Source: Pyrenochaeta sp. MPI-SDFR-AT-0127 (Eukaryota; Ascomycota; Dothideomycetes; Pleosporales; Cucurbitariaceae). From it: a stretch of DNA of 64,000 nt. This document shows positions 22,461 to 33,154 of this stretch, one piece after another. Under the pieces are notes generated by a model. It ran no database searches and had not been told where the DNA came from. It worked only from the letters and a program-made list of their open reading frames with translations. Location of the stretch: positions 868,001-932,000 of the forward strand of contig JAGTJM010000006.1 of assembly GCA_020747015.1 (NCBI GenBank), written 5' to 3'. How positions within the stretch are numbered: the first letter of the stretch is position 1; every line of letters starts with the position of its first letter. A program made the position numbers and the translations under genes.

Positions 22461-23164
22461 ATGTCCCACTCAGCGTTTTTCTATGGGACCTTGATGGCGC
22501 CTCCGGTGCTACATCGCGTTATATGGGGCTCGCAAACACCGCCCACGCACGCCCACGCATCGCTCCTCCGCATTCGCCCCGCGATATTGCATGCGCACCG
22601 GCGTCACAAGGTCAAGCACGCCGACTACCCTGCCATCCTGCCCACCGATGCAATCTCCTCGGTGCGCGGGACCTTGGTTGATGGATTGACAGACGGAGAC
22701 CTCTGGCGACTGGATATATTTGAAGGTTCCGAGTATGGGAGGAGCAAAGTCAGAGTCAGGCTATTGCAACAGAGTATAGACAGTGGGGAACAAGGCATGG
22801 GCGATTTGGCACAGAAAGAGACTGACAACATTGAAGGAGAGGAGACTGAAGCGGAAACGTACATATGGACAGCTGGCGCACACCGTCTCGAGTCTGAAGA
22901 GTGGGACTTCTCGGAATTTGTCAGGGACAAGATGAGGCATTGGGTGGGCAGAGAAGCCACAGAGACCGATGATGGTTTCAAGGGTAAGCCATCTATCAAT
23001 AACAATCCCCTTAAGGAGAACAGTAGAAGCAAAGATGCTGATCACATGTAGATGTTGATGATGCCGTCGCGGCACTGCAAGATCCCACAGGCGGCCGGGG
23101 CGCGAATGGGAGTATATCAAGACAACTAAGAGATGATGGGCGGGTCGAAGAGAAGACTCTATAA
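22461..23164 (+). CDS. Gamma-glutamylcyclotransferase-like (AIG2/GGACT family) protein
   Basis: The family folds into a small barrel that opens gamma-glutamyl or related amide bonds; fungal members are poorly characterised. Exons are 22461-22983 and 23052-23164 (GTAAGC donor, TAG acceptor), giving 211 residues. The N-terminal AFFYGTLMAPPVLHRVIWG carries the Y-G-T-L substrate loop. HADYPAILP and VRGTLVDGLTDGDLWRLDIFEGSEYGR contain the conserved Asp-x-Phe-Glu catalytic Glu region. WDFSEFVRDKMRHWVG closes the domain. Exon 2 supplies DVDDAVAALQDPTGGRGANG, a C-terminal piece seen in fungal homologues as I recall them, which supports the intron. Start ATG 22461 was chosen because upstream residues are not family-like. 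Confidence 0.88.
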
Positions 23165-24732
23165 GGGTGCAGCCAGCAAATAATACTATCCCAAATGCCC
23201 CATTGTTCATGATTAGACAAAGCGTAACAACAACAGAGTGATCAGCAACGTGCTGAACGATATGCACCACCGCCGCCATCTCCACAAACGGATCGCTGTT
23301 TCGTCCCAGTAACCATTGGCCCACTATTCTGGTCACTCCTGGTGCAGGTATCCAGATACCCAGTTTGTCTGGATCTCAACCATTTCAAAGATATATGATG
23401 CTGGTCCTCCCGTCAGCCTTGCCACCAATGCCGGTTAGTCCTTGACAGGCTCAGATTCACGCCCAGCATTCCGCCGCCTTCGGCGACATAAGCAAAACTC
23501 TACTTGGGACCACCTATATCTACCAATACGAAGCCACACCTGTCTACTTGTTCGAATACGTTCCGACAACCAGGTTCGGATATGCTCGAGATTAATCGAT
23601 ATATCCTCCTGTATCTATGCACTACATCGTAATGGAGCGTTAATCACTTGGAGAATACGGTGTTGAAAGCCAAATCCCCGCACTCACTTCACAGTACAAC
23701 ATCTAGATAAGAGGATTGTAGGATGTCTTAGAAAAGCTCCTCAAAAGTAGGCATAAAGCCGATAAAAGGAAAGTTGGGCTCTAAACGTATTAGGACAACC
23801 TGTTTGGGGAGGCTATTGCTGGGAATCTGGTCGACTCGGTTATAGGACTCTGGCCCACCGAATGCGTCACCATACAAACGCCAAGTTTCCTCACGGAGCA
23901 ACGCCTTGGCGAAGCACGGCAGCTACTCTATACCCATGTAGAGCCAATCTCACTTGCACATGCCCGTCAATACTCGCAATACAATGATTTAAAACATTTT
24001 GAAGCACCATCAATATCCCTTTCATGGCTACTTGCTCCTTCCAATCAATACATTGTAAATTCCCTCGCCTTTTCATTCACCGTTCGGAAATCAAAATCTA
24101 CATTTCTGCAAAGGTGGTGCTGCATGTTGTGCACAGATGATCGTATTCACGGGACGTCTTATGGCCATATTGTGCTTGGATACCTATAAGAATTGACAAA
24201 CGACGCCGGAGACCTCATTTTGGGCACACACCTCACGTTAAAGCCTTGTGGACTCCGTGCCACAGACTCTTTTATGTAAAATATACTGCGCACCGAATAA
24301 TTGCCGTTTATTCCAAGAAGCTTATGCATAGGACGAATGAAAACAAAGCTAAGCAGTATGTAGAACTCCTTCCGCTCAAAGTGCATCAACAACGGTGTCG
24401 GCGCGCACTTGTTCGGGTAATATCCGATACGCTTCTCCGCTATCGCGGAGAAGTTGGCGATACTCATCGTCGACTTCCCCACATTGAACAACGCCGATCC
24501 ATACTGCAATAGTACTAGGTTCAGGTACTCGGAAGGCATTCGTCCGACAGCCCGGTCGAAGCGGGTCATGATTAGCAGATACCTACGTGAAGCGGGCGAT
24601 GGTCCAAATGAGGCTTTGACAGGTTAGGGATGTTGGCAAGTGGAGCTTTGGTGACTATTTAAACATGTTGCCTCGCCCAATCACTCGCAATGCACTCAGA
24701 ACATCATTGTATTGCACTGCGTCAGTTCGACA
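23165..24732. other. Intergenic, no supported gene
   Basis: The longest frame (24159-24569, minus strand) has no recognisable motif. The last few hundred bases should include the GH5 promoter. Confidence 0.5.
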
Positions 24733-26293
24733 ATGCTGGGACCACGGATACTGATCACATTGGCCGCGGCCAACGCCGCCGCATGGGCAGCGTATGTGCC
24801 AGAGTCTGCAAGCGATGGGCATTTTCGATACAATCTGCGGCGACGCGTCGAAAACGGAACTTCGTTCCATGGCCCGTACAGCACACGTGGCAGAGACATT
24901 GTCGATAGTCGAGGTGAAAAGGTAACTTGGGCAGGTGTCAATTGGCCAATGAGCGGTAGGTAATCGATATCTCTAACTTCTGAGATTCAAGCTGACGGTT
25001 CAACGCAGGAGAGACAATGATTCCTGAGGGCCTTGAGTGGGCATCGGCGGAAGAGATCCTTGATGATATCGCAGGGGTTGGGTTCAATTACATTCGCATG
25101 TGCGTTGATCCCTGCTAGGCGACCTGTCACTTCCAAGTACTAACCATGTTCAAGGGGCTACGCCATCGAAATGATTGATCAAGTCTATGACAGGAATGGC
25201 TCAGACGTCCCCCTTGAAGTCGCCTTGATCAACGCTCTGGGATATGTCAATGGGTCAGTCCTCCTTCTCCGTTCCTCACACAGGCACTGATGTTTCATGA
25301 AGTACGAAAGTTACCAATGAAATCATTGCCAGAAATCCTGGCTGGACAACCCAGACTACTCGCTTCGAGATTTGGGGTGACATCACTCGAATTGCCGCAA
25401 CCAAGGGTATTTTCATCAGCCCAGATGTGCATACTGGTAAAGCGCAGTGGTGCTGTTCGCATATTGATGGCAATGCTTGGTTTGATGACCTCAATTTCCC
25501 CGCATCGGATTGGCGCCGTGGTCTTGCCTATGTTGCAAACTGGGCCAAGGACCATCCAAACGTTGTCAGCATGTCTCTGCGCAATGAACTGCGCGAGTCC
25601 TGGAATGTCACGAATCTGTACTACAACTGGCAAACGCTTGTTGGGAACATGACCCAGGGGTCTGACGCAATCCACGAAGCAAACCCCGATATCCTTATCA
25701 TTTGGTCTGGTATGCAATATGGGCAGGACCTCTCGGCACTAACGAGCGGTCAAAACATTCTCACTGCCCCGTGCTACAAATGCACTGCAATCCGCGATGC
25801 TAAGCGCCGTGAACCCGAATATTTCAACATTGACGACCATGCATGGGCTGATAAACTTATCTGGGAAGCACATCTGTACAGGATGAGCGAGGATGTTGAC
25901 ACTGGCACATGTCCCATCATCCAAGCAAACCTCTACCGCAACGCCTTCAACGCTCTAGGCATCGATGCACCACCCGCCTGTAACATTACGAATGATTGTG
26001 TTAAAGCTGTGAGGGAGACGCCAGTAATTTTGTCCGAGTTCGGGACTGCGCAAGATGAGACGCTCTTCAATGATACGTTGCAGAATTGCTTGCGAGAATA
26101 CACTGTCGAGCACGGAATTAGTTGGATGATGTGGTCTATCGCCGGATCTTACAGAATCAGGTCTGGCGTGCAGGGTTTCCCCGATACCTGGGGAATGACG
26201 AATCCAGATTGGACTGGCTGGAACTATGAGAAGGGAATCGAGGAATACTGGAAGCCATGGGTAAAGGACATGAATGTCACTAGAGTATCCTAG
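24733..26293 (+). CDS. Secreted glycoside hydrolase family 5 enzyme
   Basis: GH5 enzymes retain configuration while cleaving beta-glycosidic bonds (cellulose, mannan, glucan and others); the exact substrate is not visible. Exons are 24733-24955, 25009-25099, 25155-25253 and 25303-26293, giving 467 residues. An N-terminal signal peptide (MLGPRILITLAAANAAAWA) is followed by VTWAGVNWPMSGETMIPEGL, a typical GH5 opening. FNYIRM and the ISPDVHTGKAQWCC strand follow. The acid/base Glu lies in LRNELRESW (about 233) and the nucleophile Glu in VILSEFG (about 383), a spacing of 150 that fits GH5. The aromatic WMMWSIAGSYRIRSG follows. Several N-x-S/T glycosylation sites are present. All three introns are 49-55 nt GT-AG. 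It may act on plant or fungal wall glucans. Confidence 0.93.
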
Positions 26294-27676
26294 ATAGACT
26301 GTACTCTATAAGTAAGCTAGCAGTGAAGGCGAATATAATACCAAACTAAGGCTCTTGTATTGCAGGCTATAAGCACAACCACAGATGCAGCGTTCTAACT
26401 AGTTGTGGAAGCTATAATCAGTGCGGTCAGTGGGTTTAGTGGCAAACTTAGTTGGAGCTTGGTGAAGATATGAGCTCACAAATAATGTTAACCACTGTAC
26501 GGAAGATATCCTACGAAGCTAACGGTTATTTATGCAACAGGCACTCCCTCAATACTTTTCAAAGAACTTCCACAGAACTTTTGAAGTTCGTCACTTTCTT
26601 TGACCAGGAGCGCAGCAGAATATATATTAGTCTTCTTGTGTCTGTACGGCCTGATGACGCTAACTTGCCGAGCTGTGTGGCGTGGTGCATGCTTGCTCAC
26701 CTATACGCGAGTAACGAAATCTCGCCTCAAACTACATAGTCCTGAGACCATGGCCACCGTGACAGTATGCCTAAAAGTGAACGTGGCGAAAGCGCCTCTA
26801 ACCAATGAACGCTGCCAGGATTCGGCTGACAGCCTCATCACCCATTCCGAAACACTTCAATCACCACATACGCAATTCGTGACGGAAGCTTCCGATGTCG
26901 TGATCGTATGCTCACCAATGCGCTACTATCTGGCGAGGGTGCAGCCCCGTCAAGGGAAAATATGGCGGGAGGCACATGTGCCGCGACTGGCAAAGTCGAC
27001 GAATCCTCGCACGAGGGTGGTGTGATGATCCTAGGAGGAGCTCCTCTTTGGGCGGCTCATTGAGCATGGCGGGTTTTTACCCACAATAACTACAAGTACA
27101 AAGACATGCAGCCTCTGCCGCGCTGGCTGAACCATTCCCCGCCGTGTCCTCCCTGATTTGTTTGATTTGAAATCTGTTTGTCAGTGCTCGGTCAAAGTCG
27201 AAGTGGAAATAAAAACAACAAGCAATCACAGAACGTACAACCCCATAACTGGCGAGACGACGGCAAGAAATAAAGAACGATTACCTTCAGCAGTCTACGG
27301 CGCGATAACACGATCCAAATTCCCAAGCACGCTGTACTGCGTCTGCATCATCGCGCCGCCGTGCCGAGACTCAGCCGCGCCCCCTGGTGAGCACCCCTGC
27401 TACACATAAGAGCACGAGGCACCACGTAGGCAGCCACGGTTTCGAACATTACATTGCAGTCGCCTTTGCACACTTTGCTGACGGCGTATTCAAAGAGGAG
27501 ACGATAGAGTGAGAGCGCAACTGCAGTTATTCAAGTGTGCTGGTCCCCACCACACCCGTCACCAGGTCCCGGCCCCACATCTTCACGGGCAGGATATCAG
27601 CAACACCTTGCCCTGTACCGAAACCACACCCTTCCAAGAGCCTCTTGTCTTAGGGAGACGTCCACTCACCACCATA
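26294..27676. other. Intergenic, no supported gene
   Basis: AT-rich 3' of the GH5 gene, then mixed sequence. Two open frames (26452-26739 and 26600-27025) overlap in different frames and show no motifs. Confidence 0.5.
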
Positions 27677-28018
27677 ATGGCTCTCTCCACACATGCAATC
27701 AGTCAAATCCGGCGATACTCTACACAGCTGCCACGTGACCCGCACTATCGCCTGAAGGCAACTCTCGCGACGGGATACGTAGTCTCAGCTCTCGCACTCC
27801 CATTTGTGCCGCCGCTACTAGAAACGAGGAGGGCAAAGGCTGATGGATCGTATCTAACCAGGTAAGTCGAGCAGGACATGCTGATGGTGTGAGCGCCGTT
27901 GACTGGAAGAATGCTCTTCCGGACAAGGAAGTAGAGAGATCTATGTGAATTTGCTAACGTACGTCCGACCAGGGAAAATGCATATTGTTCTTCGCAATAC
28001 CTTGGATGTGCAAGATAA
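27677..28018 (+). CDS. Small predicted single-span membrane protein
   Basis: I do not recognise this gene. It is a 76-residue model with exons 27677-27861 and 27973-28018. The intron has a strong GTAAGT donor, a GCTAAC branch and a CAG acceptor. The N-terminus (MALSTHAISQIRRYSTQLPR) is Arg/Ser-rich without acidic residues, as in mitochondrial presequences. One hydrophobic span follows (LATGYVVSALALPFVPPLL), then a charged tail ending QYLGCAR. The ATG context is CATAATGG. A small mitochondrial inner-membrane protein is one reading. The canonical intron is the main support; the gene could also be spurious. Confidence 0.42.
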
Positions 28019-28589
28019 AGCCTTTTCATTCACGTAGGTCCATTCCATGTAACGGATAAAGACGGGCTAGTGCTTTACAGAGCATCATAATTCTCGACAC
28101 TCATACAAGGTGTAACATTGCATTCGGCGTTGGGAATCATAAATTTTGGCGTTCCATAGGTCCTCTTCAAGTCTGGCAATTGCTTGAGTCGGACATGCAG
28201 AGTAGTGCTAGTTCATAGCAGAATGAAATCATATCTCTTTGGCGTATCTGTTTCGTGACTTTGGTAGCCAAAACTGTAAGCATGGCTACTTTTGGCGAAT
28301 ATGAACAATGTGAACCCCCACGTCATTGGTCCAAGCTCACGGCAAGCGTTCCCCACCACGTCTTTGCTGCATGGCACTGTCAAAGATTCACGACAACAGC
28401 GACTCCCCACTTCCCGCTTCCCAGCCGCAGGAGCTCTATCGTTGGTGATACCACGGGTAGCGTCGTCACGTATGCTTGCGATCGTCGGGCCAAGGACGTA
28501 GACTCAAAAGGCTCTCGGAAGGGCACGTAGTACTCAGGCAAGCATGCAAAGGTAATTAGCCATCCAGTACCTGTTCCACCACATGTGCC
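28019..28589. other. Intergenic, no supported gene
   Basis: Upstream region of the F-box gene. No frame with recognisable features. Confidence 0.5.
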
Positions 28590-30551
28590 ATGGCTTCAGG
28601 CCTTCTCGGCAGCGCAAGCCTACGTCTTCCGAATGAGCTTGCTCTCGTCATTTTTGATCAGTTGGCCGATGACAAGGCAGCCCTCTGCGCCACAGCACGA
28701 ACCTGTCGTGGCCTGCAACACCTGGCCGAAGAACGGCTATACAAGTCTATCGAGCTCCTTTCTGTCAAGGACCTCCACGCTATCATCCAAGCTTTCAAAC
28801 ACCGCCATGAACGTGTACGCTCGGTACAGTCACTCAAGATTCTCTACCAATATCGGCCGGGAGATTTGCAGCAAAGCGAGGATGTGAGGACAACATTCAA
28901 TGAGTGCGTGGCGCACATGGTGAATTTGAGGAAGTGGCATATTGAAAGCCCATTTGACAACTTCAATTGGGAGGAGGCTGGCGGGCAGGAGTGGGTATGG
29001 GGTGACATGGCACGCTTCCAATGGGCCCTGGAGGCAGCATGTGTCCAAGGTCCAGCTGAAGCCGACCTTATTGCAGCAGAACAAAAGCTCGGAAAGTCTA
29101 TGGACCGGAAGGTTGGCTTGGCTTTGCTGGAGAGCTTGACAATCCACTCCCACGGTGCAAATGAGGATTTCTGGCACCTCGATGGCTTCGACTATCTCTT
29201 CCAACATCCGAATCTTCGTTATCTCCACGTTTCGTGCATAACATTCCCCGCTGAAGAGCTGCTAAATCTTGCAACACATTCCAAAAAGACACCCTTGACA
29301 ACTCTTATCTTTGACGAATGCGAGCTCGAACCTGAAAGTCTACACAGCATTTTACGCACTCCCATAAGATTAAAGCATTTGACACTCGGCGAGAATGTGT
29401 TCAACGTGAATCGATCGAGACGGCTCAAACCTAGGTTGTCAATGCGCGCAAGCGCGTCGTTAGAAGCCCTCTCGGCCGTCGCGCATTCGATTGAGAGTCT
29501 GACCCATCTCAATCCGGGTTGGCGACTGGACCTTTCCCCGCATATTGTGCGCAGTATTCGGCCTACTGGCGATGGCCTACGCAACTTTCACTCTTTGAAA
29601 TATTTAGAATGCGATACAAGCTCTTTCTTGCACCAAGCTGCCATCCTTAATCGCGACCTTGCCCCGCCCAACTTGGACACGCTTCGCCTGCGCCGACACT
29701 GGGAGGTTCCAAGTGATTTTTGGGACCAGCCTCCTGAAGTCGATTACTATCTAGCGCTGCCATCCATTTCGACGCTCGAGTTGGTGCAATCCTCATTTCT
29801 CTGGTTCGAGCTGTCACTTCCCGATTACATCTGCCAAGGTGACCGTCTCCGAAATCGGCATGCATATGCATACAAACTTTCAAAGGCTGGTATCAACCTT
29901 AAGGTGCTTATTGAGATGCATAGGGACCCGGAGCTGATACCGCCATACTTACATGGAGAACGTGTTCCGATTGTGCACTGCATGTACGATGCAAATGTGG
30001 TAGGCTTCCATCGACACATTTCAAACCACATCATCCCATCAGAGATCCACTCCTCCGAAATCCGTGGCGATGAGGTTCACTCTGCAGAAGACGAAACAAC
30101 ATACGGAGAACATGCCTCGGTAGCCAGTGAGCCTACTCCTCCAACCGAGTACAGGAGGCTTTCTGAACCTCGTGCCACAGTCGATGCAACTGACAATGAC
30201 GTTCCAATCATACTAAGCAAAGAAGCACCGGAGACTGACCAGCTTGGTGACGCGGATGTTCAACGACTCACAGGTGAGGCTCGTCGTGCACTTCAACAGT
30301 TGAAGCTCAAATTTATTCGTCCACGTCGCGCTCGTAGTGCGTCATCTGTATTATCTTTTATCGAAGATGAACTGGAGGAAGATAGGGAGCTCGAATTTGA
30401 TGAGGATGATGATTTGGAGTTAGATTTTGAAATGGAAGACGATGATTTCGAGGACGAGGATGGGATTCAGATTCATGAACACAACGGGCAACTTTATATT
30501 GAAGTCTACGAGTCTGGGACAGACGAGGATGATGACGACGACCTTGATTAA
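28590..30551 (+). CDS. F-box protein with LRR-like middle and acidic tail
   Basis: F-box proteins bring substrates to SCF ubiquitin ligases through Skp1. The single-exon protein has 653 residues. An F-box lies at about residues 11-55 (LRLPNELALVIFDQLADDKA, then CRGLQHLAEERLYKSIEL). The middle (about 165-430) has irregular leucine-rich segments such as HPNLRYLHVSCITFPAEELL and LTTLIFDECELEPESLHSIL, probably the substrate-binding surface. About residues 485-560 are Glu/Ser-rich. The last 60 residues are extremely acidic (runs of Asp and Glu, ending DEDDDDDLD). Many filamentous ascomycetes carry expanded, fast-evolving F-box families of this type. The substrate is unknown. Confidence 0.88.
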   Translation: MASGLLGSASLRLPNELALVIFDQLADDKAALCATARTCRGLQHLAEERLYKSIELLSVKDLHAIIQAFKHRHERVRSVQSLKILYQYRPGDLQQSEDVRTTFNECVAHMVNLRKWHIESPFDNFNWEEAGGQEWVWGDMARFQWALEAACVQGPAEADLIAAEQKLGKSMDRKVGLALLESLTIHSHGANEDFWHLDGFDYLFQHPNLRYLHVSCITFPAEELLNLATHSKKTPLTTLIFDECELEPESLHSILRTPIRLKHLTLGENVFNVNRSRRLKPRLSMRASASLEALSAVAHSIESLTHLNPGWRLDLSPHIVRSIRPTGDGLRNFHSLKYLECDTSSFLHQAAILNRDLAPPNLDTLRLRRHWEVPSDFWDQPPEVDYYLALPSISTLELVQSSFLWFELSLPDYICQGDRLRNRHAYAYKLSKAGINLKVLIEMHRDPELIPPYLHGERVPIVHCMYDANVVGFHRHISNHIIPSEIHSSEIRGDEVHSAEDETTYGEHASVASEPTPPTEYRRLSEPRATVDATDNDVPIILSKEAPETDQLGDADVQRLTGEARRALQQLKLKFIRPRRARSASSVLSFIEDELEEDRELEFDEDDDLELDFEMEDDDFEDEDGIQIHEHNGQLYIEVYESGTDEDDDDDLD

Positions 30552-31229
30552 TATGCTTTGAATTATTTATGTTTAGTTCTCACAGAGAAGGCGTAAAGAG
30601 ATTATTCACACATACAGGCTTTGGATTCTTGCTTAAGACCATTGAGGAGGCATTGTTCTTCCATAGAGCGATAGTAACGAGGCGCTCAAGGAAGCCGTGT
30701 TTTCCAACTAATGCCGGACTAACCTATCCGACAATTTGTGATCATTTCTGGGTTCGATTGTTTGATTCCTGCTCTTAGTAGTCGCAGGCCCAACATCACT
30801 CATTGTATGCTGCTATGATCAGCTGAAGCTAACTTTGGATCTCAGCTGGTCATGTTCATAATATGCTGTAGACAATTATGAGGCCAAGAGGAGTTTGTTT
30901 TCTAGCTCAAGCGTTCCTTACTCACTGCTCCGTTACTAATCGCCAGTTACTTTCACTTAAGTTCATTCACCTGCAGAACTATGCCGTTGGCCACGGCGGG
31001 CTTCCATTTCTGCGTTTGCAAATGTGCTTCCTACCTGACTTTTTCTACCTTACATTGGATCTTGACCTACACCAGAAACCCGCCAGCAACAGCCCCCGCG
31101 GCGAGTCACAATCGAGTGTAAAACCGCAGGACGAGTAACATTGAGTCTGATCTCCCAATAACTTTTCAAAGCCCCGATATTTAACACCCATGGTTAACCA
31201 ATAACGCGTTGCAACCTCAGCTTCGCAGC
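30552..31229. other. Intergenic, no supported gene
   Basis: This stretch holds the F-box gene's 3' end and the promoter of the gene at 31230. Short frames only. Confidence 0.5.
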
Positions 31230-32516
31230 ATGGACGCCAACTCACTGAGTACCAAAAGCAAGAAGCGTACAGTAGATGCCATTTTAACGACCACAGAGAC
31301 ATCTGACAGTGCATCCCACAAAGATATTGTTGTGCCCCGCATCCTCCGCAGATACTACCACCGTCGCCGCAATGTTGCTGCAACGATCTGGGGGCCTGAC
31401 GTAGTAAGTGCATCAAAATCTTCCACCACAACGCATTTTGTGGCCCCAAAGCAGTCCTTCAATATCTATAAAGCGCTCCTACGCCATCCTAATCTTTTCT
31501 TTCAATTTGCCCTGCGACTGCCATATCCAGCAATCATCAACTTGTACGCTATCGATAAAGAATTTCATTATCGCCTCAACAAGTACAGCGTATCTCTTAT
31601 TCACGACTACGCAAAGTATCATGCCCCGCTCGCCGGCTTCGTTTTCAGTTGGGTGCTATATCCAGAGCTATGTATCAGCGATCCGATGCTGAGGCCCATG
31701 GATAAGAGAGAGTGGTTGGCGAGAGATGTACCTGGATTTAGATGGGTTGGCATGGTGCTTTGGCGGGAGCGCGTTGTCCGGAGTATACTAACCCAGCTTG
31801 CATTGGAAGGCCACAAAGTGCCAGAGGGGACAATGGGAGCACTGATGAAATTCTGGGTGGTGATGGAGATGAATACGACCAAAATGAGGCAGGCGTTCCT
31901 CCAGGACAGTGACATCTGGACAGATGCAGACATTTTTCTTTTCCATCTTTTCCACGTGAAGCTGGATATGCGGTTTGCGAATCCGATACTGGGGAATGGG
32001 GCATGTGGGTTGAGCCATATGCTGCTCACACAGAGTTCGCTCAGTGCTCTCTGGAAAATCTTAACAGATAAACTGAAGCTTGACTACGACAAAACAACCG
32101 ACATGCTTGTACGTACCTACCTCACTGAAGACCTCGATACAGACACACACCCCTGGCTGGATGATGAGCTTGACAACGGCATCCCAGAAGAGGAGTGGGG
32201 CATCTTGTGTCGTGAGCGGTGGCATATGGATGGTACGAGGATGGATTCGGCTGCCGACATGGTGATCTCAGAAGGGATTAGGAGACAGTTGGGAGTGCAG
32301 CAGTATTACATGGATTTTACCGTGTATGGGTTCGAGGATGAGAAGGTAGGTAAGAATATGCCAGCGCCAAGGATGTGGAGGACAGATAGAGGAGTGGTGC
32401 TGCACAGTGGGGGGTGGCTAGGGAAGAGGCACAGAGAGAGAATACTGAAAGCACTAGACGAACGTGGAGGGATACATGGAATCAAGGAGGAGGATGTGAT
32501 GGACACTGGCCCTTGA
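31230..32516 (+). CDS. Unidentified fungal protein, 428 residues
   Basis: I do not recognise a named family. The single-exon protein starts at ATG 31230 (MDANSLSTKSKKRT). It has a basic stretch RRYYHRRRN near residue 40. A hydrophobic, possibly helical region follows (LLRHPNLFFQFALRLPYPAI, IINLYAIDKEFHYRLNKYS), whose LPYPAIINLYAIDKEFHYRLN pattern is loosely F-box-like. Later segments are rich in Trp, Met and acidic residues (KFWVVMEMNTTKM, DADIFLFHLFHVKL). There is no signal peptide or clear membrane span. Codon use is ordinary and the frame is long, so it is likely a real gene. It may be one of the many lineage-specific fungal proteins related to F-box families. Confidence 0.72.
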   Translation: MDANSLSTKSKKRTVDAILTTTETSDSASHKDIVVPRILRRYYHRRRNVAATIWGPDVVSASKSSTTTHFVAPKQSFNIYKALLRHPNLFFQFALRLPYPAIINLYAIDKEFHYRLNKYSVSLIHDYAKYHAPLAGFVFSWVLYPELCISDPMLRPMDKREWLARDVPGFRWVGMVLWRERVVRSILTQLALEGHKVPEGTMGALMKFWVVMEMNTTKMRQAFLQDSDIWTDADIFLFHLFHVKLDMRFANPILGNGACGLSHMLLTQSSLSALWKILTDKLKLDYDKTTDMLVRTYLTEDLDTDTHPWLDDELDNGIPEEEWGILCRERWHMDGTRMDSAADMVISEGIRRQLGVQQYYMDFTVYGFEDEKVGKNMPAPRMWRTDRGVVLHSGGWLGKRHRERILKALDERGGIHGIKEEDVMDTGP

Positions 32517-33154
32517 AATATGGCAGCGCAACTTTTGGTCTGTCATCAGGGTGGCAAAGACAACCAAAATCACATGTAACTACCAGCCGCAGAGATTGTG
32601 GGATAAAATCTAGATTAATATGTTTGTTTTGTCCAGAACAAGAGACTCGGAGTATCCAAAGCATACTGTGAATATTGACAGTGGCTTTCATGCGATATTT
32701 GCGTTCCTTATAGTCAGAAGCACGTCCGTTGGGTATCGCACCCACAATTTGTGTTCTCTAATCTCGCACACTTAGCAGACCAATGCTTGATAGGGTGACA
32801 CGCCAAGTTCAAAAAGCCCCCAAAATTGGCGTAGACCGTTACGTGATTTTGACCGTATAGTCTAAGACATCATACAACCGAGTAGACGGCCGCACTGCAT
32901 GCTGTTGACTACACGACTATGCAGACTTCCTGTTATGAGAAGCTTAAACTGCCAGCAGCGAGAGAAAAATCAAAAATCAAAGAAGGCAAATAACGGCTAG
33001 GTAATGGCGTAGGCATGAGATAGCTTTTCCATCCATCGAGGTCTGATGCATTGATCATGGCATTGTAGAGCGAGGAACAACACCGAGACTAAAAGAAAAT
33101 TGGCACGATAGCTCTCTAATATGTTCTTGTTGCGTGTTAACGCTACAGTACCAG
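32517..33154. other. Intergenic between convergent genes
   Basis: This region holds the 3' ends of the gene at 31230 and of the AMP-binding-like gene. No coding signal. Confidence 0.5.

Noticed and set aside
24159..24569. 136-codon minus-strand frame upstream of the GH5 gene
   Set aside because: No motif and it lies in probable promoter sequence.
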